A DNA stretch of 64,000 nucleotides from Lysobacterales bacterium (GTDB lineage Bacteria > Pseudomonadota > Gammaproteobacteria > Xanthomonadales > Ahniellaceae), in NCBI GenBank assembly GCA_016703225.1, contig JADJCM010000001.1, positions 1 to 64,000 of the forward strand, in the 5' to 3' direction. Positions 57,523 to 64,000 of this stretch are shown here, in pieces; position 1 is the stretch's first letter; each line of letters starts with the position of its first letter. The notes under the pieces are model-generated. The model was not told where the DNA came from. It made no database searches and was given only the letters and a program-made list of their open reading frames with translations. The position numbers and the translations under genes are program-made.

Positions 57523-60114
57523 CTATCCCGAAGGCGCCTCGGACCTGGCGCAGGAGCCGCCGATCGCCACGCGGTGGCCGTCGCGGCACTCGCCGAGGCG
57601 CGCCGCGGCGGCATCGAGCGCGGCGCGCAGCTCCTCGCCAAAGGCGTAATCCTGGGGCGGCGGATGCCGGGCGCCGGCGCTGTCGCGCAATTCCGGGCAC
57701 GGCGCATCACGCAGCCAGGCGTAGCCGAGGTAGTCCGGCTGCGGCGGCTGCGCCAATGCCGCCGCCAGTTCGGGCAACAGTGCCTGGCCTCGTGCACAGG
57801 CAGCGCCGACGCGCGCCAGCAGCGGCCGCGGATCGAGCGGATCCGAATAGCGGCGCAGCGCCGACTCGATCTGCGCGAACTGGCGTGCAGCCTGATCGCG
57901 GTCACCGCCTTGCAGCAGCACGTAGCTGAGCCCGAGCCAGAACTCGGCGTCGTACCCGCCGGTCTCCGCCTCCGGGTGTCCTGGCGGCAGCGGCAGCGCG
58001 CGCGCGATGCGCAACGCACCGTCCAGGTCGCCGTGTTGCAAGTGCAGTTGTGCGCGCAGCCCGGCGTGGACCGCCTGCCAGGTGCCGTCGTCCCACACGG
58101 CGGCACGTTCGGCTTCCAGGTCGGCTGCGAATTGCAGATCCTCGGCACGGCGCTGTTCCGGCGGCAGCAGGCCGATGCGGTAGATCGCCATCTGCAGGCG
58201 CCAGCCGCGGTTGTTCGAGCGGTCGCGCATCCGATCCTGCTGCAGCAGGTGCATGGTCGCGTCGCGATGCTGGCGCAGCATGCGCTCGGCATTGCCGCGC
58301 GCGAACGGGGTCTCGGTGGACTGCAGCAGGTCCTCGCCCAAGGCGTAGGCCTCGCGAAAGCGCTCCAGCGCCAGGTCGTAGCGCCCGCGATCGCGCAATG
58401 CCTGCGCCTGGTGGTTGGCCACGAGGAAGCGCTGCCCGGACCCCAGTCCCGGCAGCGCCGCAGCGCGCTCGATCCAGCGCAACTGAAGATGCGGTTCTCC
58501 CTGCTGGCCATAGGCATCGGCCAGACGCAGGCAGGCCACGAACAGGCGATCGACGTCCGCCACGTCGGATTCGAGTAGGGCGACGGCGCGCCTGCTGGCC
58601 TCGACGGCGCGCGCGCCGGCACCCGCCGTGTTGTACAGCCGCGCCAGCGAGACATACAGGTCGGCCCGCGCCATGGGCTGGTCGGCGAGATCGCGATCGA
58701 GCGTCTCGAACGCGCGATCGGCCAGTTGCAGCGCGTTGGGCATCGCGCCCTCGTGGTTCCACGGTTCGGCGGCGAGAAACACCTGCTGCAGGAAGCGCTG
58801 TGTCGCCTGCGCGCTTTGGGCGTTGGCCTCGGCCTCGCGCTGGGCGAGCCGCGCGGTGCGCGCCTGCTGCAAGCTGAAGACGGTGGCGGCGAGCAGCACC
58901 GTCGCGACCAGCGCCGAAGCGGCCAGCGACCAGCGATGGCGCAGCAGGAACTTGCGCGCGCGATAGCCGAAGGACGCGGGGGTCGCCTGCACCGGCTCGT
59001 CCTGCAGCCAGCGCTGCAGGTCGGCGCCGAGCGCAGCGGCACTGCCGTAGCGCTCGCCCGGATCCTTGGCCAGCGCCTTGCTCACGATGCGATTGAGATC
59101 TCCGTGCAGCGCACGCCGCAGACGCGCGGGCTGCGTGCCGCGCAGATGCGCACGCTCGATCACCTCGGCGGTGCGCTCGCCGAGCGCAGCGCTCAGGCGT
59201 CGCGGCTCGGCCTCGAGCACGGCCCGCTGCATCGCGAACGGCGATGCCTGCCTGGCCAGGAACGGATGCTGGCCGCAGGCGAGTTCGTACAGGATCACGC
59301 CGAGCGCGAACACGTCGGTCGCGGTCGAGACCGGCTCGCTGCGGATCTGTTCGGGCGCCGCGTAGGCCGGCGTCATCAGCTGCGCCGCGGTATGGGTGAC
59401 GTCATCGCTCTGGTCGAGCAACTTGGCGATGCCGAAATCGAGCACGTGCGGTCGACCCGCGGCATCGACCAGCAGGTTCGAGGGCTTGAGGTCGCGATGC
59501 ACGATCAGCGCCTGGTGCGCCGCCTGCACTGCGTCGCAGACGCGCGCGATCAGCGCCACGCGTTCGCGCAAGGGCAGGCGCTGCGCGTCGCAGTGACGCG
59601 TCACCGGCTCGCCCTCGATCAGCGGCATCGCATACCAGGGCACGCCCTCGTCGCTGACGCCACCGTCGATCAGCGGCACGATGTCGGCGTGCACCAGTCG
59701 CGCCACGATCGCGCGCTCGCGCTCGAAACGCTGCCGCGCCGCGACGCCGTCGACGCCGCCGCGGATCAGCTTCAACGCTACCTGCTGCTCGAAGCCCGCA
59801 GCGACACGACTGGCACGAAACACCGTGCCCATGCCGCCCTCGCCGAGTACGGCATCGAGCCGGAACGGACCGATGCGCTTGCCAATTCGCGGATCGGGTG
59901 CGTCGGCATCGAACGACGGCGCTGCCACGCCCTGATCGATCGGCGCGGACTCGGCATCGAGCGCGAGCAGGCGCAGGACTTCCGCACGCAGCAGCGCATC
60001 CTCGCTGCAGGCACGGTCGATCCATTCGGCACGCGCCCCGGCGGACAAATCGAGCAGTTCGCGGAACAGGTCGAGCGCGCGGCGGGTGCGCGCATCAGCA
60101 TCGCCCGGGCTCAT
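57523..60114 (-). CDS. Ser/Thr protein kinase with C-terminal TPR-like domain (module 2)
   Basis: 863 residues from ATG 60114 (a GTG at 60141 would overlap the sigma gene). Kinase domain: GEGGMGTV (91-98), Lys115 (VALK), HRDLKPSN (206-213), DFG (226-228), TPAYAAPEQIRSEP. One transmembrane helix (SLAASALVATVLLAATVFSL) follows, then a helical-repeat sensor region (LYVSLARLYNTAGAGARAVEAS, and similar). Organisation matches module 1 at 22-25 kb. It lies inside the S74 array between a small tail gene and copy D, all on one strand. Confidence 0.92.
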   Translation of the reverse strand: MSPGDADARTRRALDLFRELLDLSAGARAEWIDRACSEDALLRAEVLRLLALDAESAPIDQGVAAPSFDADAPDPRIGKRIGPFRLDAVLGEGGMGTVFRASRVAAGFEQQVALKLIRGGVDGVAARQRFERERAIVARLVHADIVPLIDGGVSDEGVPWYAMPLIEGEPVTRHCDAQRLPLRERVALIARVCDAVQAAHQALIVHRDLKPSNLLVDAAGRPHVLDFGIAKLLDQSDDVTHTAAQLMTPAYAAPEQIRSEPVSTATDVFALGVILYELACGQHPFLARQASPFAMQRAVLEAEPRRLSAALGERTAEVIERAHLRGTQPARLRRALHGDLNRIVSKALAKDPGERYGSAAALGADLQRWLQDEPVQATPASFGYRARKFLLRHRWSLAASALVATVLLAATVFSLQQARTARLAQREAEANAQSAQATQRFLQQVFLAAEPWNHEGAMPNALQLADRAFETLDRDLADQPMARADLYVSLARLYNTAGAGARAVEASRRAVALLESDVADVDRLFVACLRLADAYGQQGEPHLQLRWIERAAALPGLGSGQRFLVANHQAQALRDRGRYDLALERFREAYALGEDLLQSTETPFARGNAERMLRQHRDATMHLLQQDRMRDRSNNRGWRLQMAIYRIGLLPPEQRRAEDLQFAADLEAERAAVWDDGTWQAVHAGLRAQLHLQHGDLDGALRIARALPLPPGHPEAETGGYDAEFWLGLSYVLLQGGDRDQAARQFAQIESALRRYSDPLDPRPLLARVGAACARGQALLPELAAALAQPPQPDYLGYAWLRDAPCPELRDSAGARHPPPQDYAFGEELRAALDAAAARLGECRDGHRVAIGGSCARSEAPSG

Positions 60115-60127
60115 GGACGCTGCGTGC

Positions 60128-60646
60128 TCAATGGGCACCACCGAGATCCGAGAGGATCATCGCCCGCGCCGCGCGCCAGTCGCGGAACACGGTGCGTTCG
60201 GTGATTCCGAGCGCGCGACTGATGTCGGGAAAGCCGAGCCCGCCGTAGAAATGCATCTCCACGACCTGGGCCAGGCGCGGCTCGATCCGTTCCAGGCGCA
60301 GCAGCGACTGCTCGATCGCCAGCACGTCGACTTCGGTGCCGCTGCCCGGCACGTCGATGCGCTCGTCGAGCGTGACGCGCAACACGTCGGCACCGCGCTT
60401 CTCCGCCGCACGCCGGCGCGCCGCATCGACCACGATCTGGCGCATCGCGCGGCTGGCCAGGTTGAGCAGGTGCGCCTCGCCCTCGACCAGCGCCTCGGCG
60501 CGACCCAGCTTGAGCCAGGCCTCGTGCACCAGGCCGGTGGTCTGCAGCGTGCCCGCATTGCCCTCCAGATGCCGATGCGCGATGCGCTTGAGCTCGGCAT
60601 AGAGCGGGTCGAACCATTGCGAGGCGGGCGCTTCGGGCGTGGGCAT
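60128..60646 (-). CDS. ECF-type sigma factor (TIGR02999-like), module 2
   Basis: 172 residues. Region 2: WFDPLYAELKRIAHRHLEGN, ATTGLVHEAWLKL-like (TLQTTGLVHEAWLKLGRAEAL in parts), HLLNLASRAMRQIVVDAARRR. Region 4: FYGGLGFPDISRALGITERTVFRDW (in parts). The ATG at 60646 was chosen over an upstream ATG at 60682, giving a 42-base gap to the small tail gene. Kinase module 2 follows. Homologous in motifs to the sigma factor of module 1. Confidence 0.88.
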   Translation of the reverse strand: MPTPEAPASQWFDPLYAELKRIAHRHLEGNAGTLQTTGLVHEAWLKLGRAEALVEGEAHLLNLASRAMRQIVVDAARRRAAEKRGADVLRVTLDERIDVPGSGTEVDVLAIEQSLLRLERIEPRLAQVVEMHFYGGLGFPDISRALGITERTVFRDWRAARAMILSDLGGAH

Positions 60647-60688
60647 GTCGCGAGTGTAAGCCGACACGCCCGCGCCGCCCACGATCGA

Positions 60689-60952
60689 TCAGGTCTCGAA
60701 ACCATCCTTGAACAGGTTCACGTCCAGCGGGTCGCAGCTCGCGTTCGTGGACTTGAGCGCGAAACGGCCATCGGCAGACTTCGCCTCGGGCGTCACCCGC
60801 GCCTCGGCGCGCAAGCTGAAACGGCCATCCGCGCTGGTCGCGCTCCGTTGCAATTCGCCACGCACCGCGAAGCGCGAAAGCTCGCCGGCCGTGGCCATGC
60901 CGAGCGGCAACAGCATCGCGACACCGAGCAGGAGTCGGTAGCGTGCGTCCAT
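60689..60952 (-). CDS. Small secreted DGFE-tail protein, partner of copy E
   Basis: 87 residues: signal peptide (MDARYRLLLGVAMLLPLGMATAG, from residue 1 to 23), DGRFSLRAEARVTPEAKSADG core, end DVNLFKDGFET. Coupled one base after the copy E stop. It uses FET rather than FEGP, as does the copy F partner, so E and F form a subgroup distinct from B-D. Confidence 0.85.
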   Translation of the reverse strand: MDARYRLLLGVAMLLPLGMATAGELSRFAVRGELQRSATSADGRFSLRAEARVTPEAKSADGRFALKSTNASCDPLDVNLFKDGFET

Positions 60953-60953
60953 G

Positions 60954-62510
60954 TCAGTGCTCCGCGTTCAGGCGGCTTTCGACCAGGCTGCGCAGGGCGA
61001 CCAGCTCTTCGCGCAACGCCGCATTCTCGGCTTCGAGTTTCGCGTTCAGACCCTGGATCGCGGCGAGGGCGACGCCGGCGGTGTCGAGGCTGGCCAGGTG
61101 CGTGTCGCCTTCACCCAGTCCGAATGCAGCATGGAAGTCTTCCGCAACCGGGCCGACATGGCGCACATCGGGCGCCGCGCGATACGACCACTCGCGGATC
61201 GGCAACGCCAGCACACGACCCAGCACGCTGCCCGGATCGATCGCCTCGAAGGCGGTCTTGACCGCGCGCGAGGACGAGTCGGTCCACACCCCGGCGCTGC
61301 TGAGGTAGCCACCCGTGGATGTGTTGAGGAATCGTCCCGCCGGAATGAGGGCCAAGCTGTTGCTGCCGAACCAAATCCCGCCCGACGCGCGCACCAGAAA
61401 CTGATTGGGACCGGTCGATGGGAGACTCGCTGGCTGGCTGTCGGCCCAGACGAAGGTGCCCTGGTCGCCGTCACCGCCGGGGTAACTGCCCAGCGAAGCG
61501 CACGCCCCGGTTCCCGGATCCGTCGGCGGGCGCACCTTGGCCCGGTAGCCCGCCGCCAGCGAATGCGCCGCCCCGGCGCAGTTGAAACTGCCACCGGCCA
61601 CGAAAGCGCTCGGGCCCTCGGCAGCATTGTAGGCGCCGCCCGCGACCGCGGCGTATTCGCCGGTGGCGCGACTGACATTGCCTCCGGCGATCGTGCTGAC
61701 CTGGCCGCTGGCCAGATTGTTGTAGCCGCCGCCGATCGCCGCCTGGCCCCCGGTGGCCCGGTTTCTCCAGCCGCCGGCGACGGTGGCCATGCTGCGGTCC
61801 TGCACGGTGCCGGTGTCATCACCTGCCTGATTGGCAAAGCCGCCTCCGACGCTGCCGTAGTGATCGGTCACGCGGTTCGGCGCATCGCTGCCGAAGTTGG
61901 GATCGCTGTCGCCGGTTGGCACGCCGCCGCCTGCGATCGTCGCGCCGCGAACGTCCGCAACGACGCCATTCGCACTCGATCCGGCAATCACGTTGGCGGT
62001 GATCGGCAGGCCACCGACCAGAATGCCGGAAGGCTCGATGCGCAGGCTCTGCGCATTGCCGGTGCGCAGCACCAGGGACTGCACGTCGGTGGTACCAAGA
62101 AAGTTCGTCGCGGCATTGCTGCCCGAATCGCCGGTGCTGCTCCAGCAGGCACCGATCAGTGGCGCACTGATGGCCTTGCTGCGGCCGGGAATGGTCGCGA
62201 AGTTGCCGGCGCCCACGTCGCGCACGGAAACTTCCAGCCAGGCCTCGCGCGCCTTGGCGAGCGGCGCGTCGAAACGCAGTTCGAAGCGGCCGTCTTTGAC
62301 TTCGACTGCAGGGAACTCGATCGGTGCCATCAAGCCGGCGGCCGACTTCTCGTCGCCATACGCCGCGATGCGCAGGTCGTAGCGACCGTTCGCGGGAACG
62401 CCGCGATCATCGAGCTGGCCCTGGTAGACGAACTCGGCAGCGTGCGCGCTGGAGGCGATGGCGGCAAGCAGGGCGGCGTGCAGCAAGGTCGAGTGCAGCG
62501 TTCGTGACAT
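60954..62510 (-). CDS. Array copy E: divergent Hep_Hag/S74 secreted protein
   Basis: 518 residues, the shortest intact copy. Signal peptide (RTLHSTLLHAALLAAIASSAHA), N-terminal domain conserved (EFVYQGQLDDRGVPANGRYD), heads GGGYNNLASGQVSTIAGG and GGAYNAAEGPSAFVAGG. The stalk is shortened (GIWFGSNSLALIPAGRFLN). The S74 domain is diverged but keeps the Ser/Lys spacing (DSSSRAVKTAFEAIDPG) and HVGPVAEDFHAAFGLGEGD. The coil ends ALREELVALRSLVESRLNAEH. Intact. The ATG is at 62510. Confidence 0.88.
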   Translation of the reverse strand: MSRTLHSTLLHAALLAAIASSAHAAEFVYQGQLDDRGVPANGRYDLRIAAYGDEKSAAGLMAPIEFPAVEVKDGRFELRFDAPLAKAREAWLEVSVRDVGAGNFATIPGRSKAISAPLIGACWSSTGDSGSNAATNFLGTTDVQSLVLRTGNAQSLRIEPSGILVGGLPITANVIAGSSANGVVADVRGATIAGGGVPTGDSDPNFGSDAPNRVTDHYGSVGGGFANQAGDDTGTVQDRSMATVAGGWRNRATGGQAAIGGGYNNLASGQVSTIAGGNVSRATGEYAAVAGGAYNAAEGPSAFVAGGSFNCAGAAHSLAAGYRAKVRPPTDPGTGACASLGSYPGGDGDQGTFVWADSQPASLPSTGPNQFLVRASGGIWFGSNSLALIPAGRFLNTSTGGYLSSAGVWTDSSSRAVKTAFEAIDPGSVLGRVLALPIREWSYRAAPDVRHVGPVAEDFHAAFGLGEGDTHLASLDTAGVALAAIQGLNAKLEAENAALREELVALRSLVESRLNAEH

Positions 62511-62574
62511 GGCGGATCCTCGTTCGATCGGAGCCATTAGCCTAGCGACTCCACCCGAACGCGCGCGACCGTGC

Positions 62575-62838
62575 CTAAGTCTCGAAACCATCCTTGAACA
62601 GATTCAGGTCCAGCGGGTCGCAGCTCGCGTTCGTGGACTTGAGCGCGAAGCGGCCGTCGGCGGATTTCGCCTCGGGCGTCACCCGCGCCTCGGCGCGCAA
62701 GCTGAAACGACCGTCGTCACTGGTCGCGCTCAGCTGCAGCTCGCCGCGGAGTTCGAAGCGAGCGGAAGCGGCGGCTTCGACTGCACCGAGGGGCAGCAAT
62801 GACGCAACAGCCAGCAACCTGAGGATGTGCGAGCGCAT
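62575..62838 (-). CDS. Small secreted DGFE-tail protein, partner of copy F
   Basis: 87 residues: signal peptide (MRSHILRLLAVASLLPLGAVEA), RFELRGELQLSATSDDGRFSL, the second strand DGRFALKSTNASCDPLDL, end NLFKDGFET. TGA-C-ATG coupling to copy F. A 64-base spacer to copy E follows, longer than the 28-base spacers in the A-C part. Confidence 0.85.
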   Translation of the reverse strand: MRSHILRLLAVASLLPLGAVEAAASARFELRGELQLSATSDDGRFSLRAEARVTPEAKSADGRFALKSTNASCDPLDLNLFKDGFET

Positions 62839-62839
62839 G

Positions 62840-64000
62840 TCAGTGCTCCGCGTTCAGGCGGCTTTCGACCAGCTCGCGCAGCGCATCCAGCTCGCTCCGG
62901 ATCGCCGCATTGTCCTCACGCAACGCCGCATTCTCGGCTTCGAGCTTCGCGTTCAGACCCTGGATCGCGGCGAGGGCGACGCCGGCGGTGTCGACCGTGC
63001 TGATCGTGCGCTCGTCATCGCCCAGGCCGAAAGCGGCGCGGAAGTCCTGCGCGACCGGGCCGATGTGGCGCACTTCGGGGGCGTCGCGATACGACCATGC
63101 ACTGACCGGCAATTGCGCCACGCGCGCCAGCACTTCGCCCGCGTCGATCGGCGCAAAGCCGGTCTTGGCCGCGCGGTCGCTGACGTTGGTGAAGCTCTGC
63201 GCACGCGCCGTACCGGTCGGCGTACTGGCACCCGGGCCAAGCGTCATCAGCAAGGTACCGCCGGCACCCGGATCGAGCGCGGTGTCGCTGTGCACGCCAC
63301 CCCTGAACCAGGCGAAGTAGCCACTGCCGCCAGCGCGGTAGTACTGGGTACTCGACTGCACACCGATGGCGTACGAGGTACCGTAGAGGTTGATCATCTG
63401 GCGCGCCAGACTGCCGAACGACAGCGCTGCCGGTGCCTGCACCGCGGCATCACCGGCGACTGTCAGCGCCGTGTTCGCCTCCGGCGTGTTGGTGTTGATC
63501 GCCACGCCATTCAGGGCACGGATCAGGAACTGGTCGGGGCCGGTCGAAACGAAGCTCGCTTCTTGGCCATCGGCCCAGACGAACGCACCCCGGTCACCAT
63601 ATGTGCCAACCGTTGCCACGCCGATGCAACCCTGTCCTGCGCTTCCCGACTCGCTACCAGGGCGAACCTTGGCGCGGTATCCGTTCGCCGAAGACAAGTT
63701 GCCACCCGCACAGTTAAAGGCGCCGCCAGTGATCGTGCTGTAGGCGCCGCTGGCAGTGTTGTAACCGCCACCACCGATCGCGCTGAATTCGCCACTGGCC
63801 ATGTTCGCTCCTCCGCCCGCAACGGTGCTGTAGCTACCACTGGCCGCGTTCTCACCGCCACCGCCGATCACCGCCCCGGAGTCTGCGGATGCGCTGTTGT
63901 TATCGCCACCGCCGATGGTGCTGGTGTGCCCGCTGGCGATATTCTGATAGCCGCCACCGACGTAGCTGAATTCGCCGCTGGCCTGATTTTCCCAGCCGCC
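62840..64000 (-). CDS. Array copy F: Hep_Hag/S74 secreted protein (5' end beyond window)
   Basis: The open frame runs off the right edge; 387 codons are visible. Heads are regular (GGGYNTASGAYSTITGG, GGGANMASGEFSAIGGG, and upstream GGYQNIASGHTSTIGGG). The cap is FNCAGGNLSSANGYRAKVRPG and the stalk INTNTPEANTALTVAG. The S74 domain reads SDRAAKTGFAPIDAGEVL with HIGPVAQDFRAAFGLGDDE. The coil ends ALREDNAAIRSELDALRELVESRL. Signal peptide and N-terminal domain are outside the window, so further copies may lie upstream. Confidence 0.85.
   Translation of the reverse strand, partial: GGWENQASGEFSYVGGGYQNIASGHTSTIGGGDNNSASADSGAVIGGGGENAASGSYSTVAGGGANMASGEFSAIGGGGYNTASGAYSTITGGAFNCAGGNLSSANGYRAKVRPGSESGSAGQGCIGVATVGTYGDRGAFVWADGQEASFVSTGPDQFLIRALNGVAINTNTPEANTALTVAGDAAVQAPAALSFGSLARQMINLYGTSYAIGVQSSTQYYRAGGSGYFAWFRGGVHSDTALDPGAGGTLLMTLGPGASTPTGTARAQSFTNVSDRAAKTGFAPIDAGEVLARVAQLPVSAWSYRDAPEVRHIGPVAQDFRAAFGLGDDERTISTVDTAGVALAAIQGLNAKLEAENAALREDNAAIRSELDALRELVESRLNAEH

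Larger units (their letters stand above)
49143..64000 (-). repeat. Tandem array of S74-protein plus small-tail-protein units
   Basis: Six units (copy A nearest, F farthest), each an S74 gene plus its coupled small gene, are repeated with one sigma-kinase insertion at 57.5-60.6 kb. Copies A-C share near-identical spacers (28 bases, RBS GGAG), N-terminal domains and the SFTNVSDRASK block. B and C are nearly identical over about 1.4 kb of head and N-terminus, offset by 2222 bases. Such repeats favour recombination and also complicate assembly. Confidence 0.9.

Noticed and set aside
49143..64000. CRISPR array or tail-fibre genes of a prophage
   Set aside because: The periodicity is of glycine-rich protein repeats, not of 28-37-base DNA repeats with spacers. 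No phage structural, integrase or lysis genes accompany the S74 proteins, and each has a Sec signal peptide.

Overview
The window is high-GC DNA with dense, often overlapping genes. The housekeeping blocks (ispH-lspA-ileS-ribF, murJ, rpsT, rplU-rpmA-obgE, uvrA, dxs) have gammaproteobacterial gene order. The many secreted proteins, and above all the recurrent C-terminal tail [LI]F-x-[DN]-[GS]-F-E, point to the Lysobacterales (Xanthomonadales), perhaps a Rhodanobacteraceae-like lineage. The placement is an inference.

Layout. 1-4.4 kb is an accessory strip beside a tRNA-Thr: the 3' end of a tailed secreted protein, an intact hipBA toxin-antitoxin pair with a candidate operator, an integrase-core transposase remnant and a decayed ISNCY-like element with recognisable inverted ends. 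4.5-6 kb is a secreted M23 peptidase. 6-19.3 kb is conserved core: murJ, ribF, ileS, lspA, ispH, rpsT, obgE, rpmA, rplU, uvrA (frameshifted near its 3' end) and a coupled thioesterase. 19.4-22 kb carries an ECF sigma/anti-sigma-like cassette, an esterase and a Cys-rich secreted protein. 22-27.5 kb runs heparinase-like secreted protein -> ECF sigma -> Ser/Thr kinase with a repeat-rich C-terminus. 27.5-34.7 kb has a dead Fic gene, a PCuAC copper chaperone, an enoyl-CoA hydratase, a beta-propeller secreted protein and a copper-type TonB receptor. 34.8-37.5 kb has dxs and a DUF3800 gene with an internal amber codon. 37.7-49 kb alternates secreted proteins (acylase lipoprotein, two beta-helix-like proteins, a LamG protein, a beta-lactamase-fold hydrolase), an FHA-sigma54 activator and relics (AbiEii, Calx-beta, PD40-like).

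The standout is 49-64 kb, all on the minus strand: six tandem paralogues of a secreted, trimeric-adhesin-like protein. Each has a signal peptide, a conserved N-terminal domain, Hep_Hag/YadA-type head repeats, a phage tail-spike type peptidase_S74 self-cleaving chaperone and a coiled coil. Each is followed one base later by a gene for an 85-88 residue secreted protein ending in NLFKDGFE. A second sigma factor-kinase pair sits inside the array. The S74 proteins lack the tail themselves, while their coupled partners consist of little else. The paralogues are mosaics: copies A and B look like reciprocal recombinants of head and coiled-coil modules from copies C and D. Two copies (B, D) carry frameshifts in G-rich runs.

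How the parts may fit together (inference): the tail occurs on at least twelve genes here with unrelated domains, which suggests a shared sorting or processing signal. The two sigma-kinase modules both directly follow tailed genes, so they may regulate this surface/secreted programme. Caveat: several frameshifts, including the one in uvrA, fall in homopolymeric or GC-repetitive runs, so residual assembly indels are possible.
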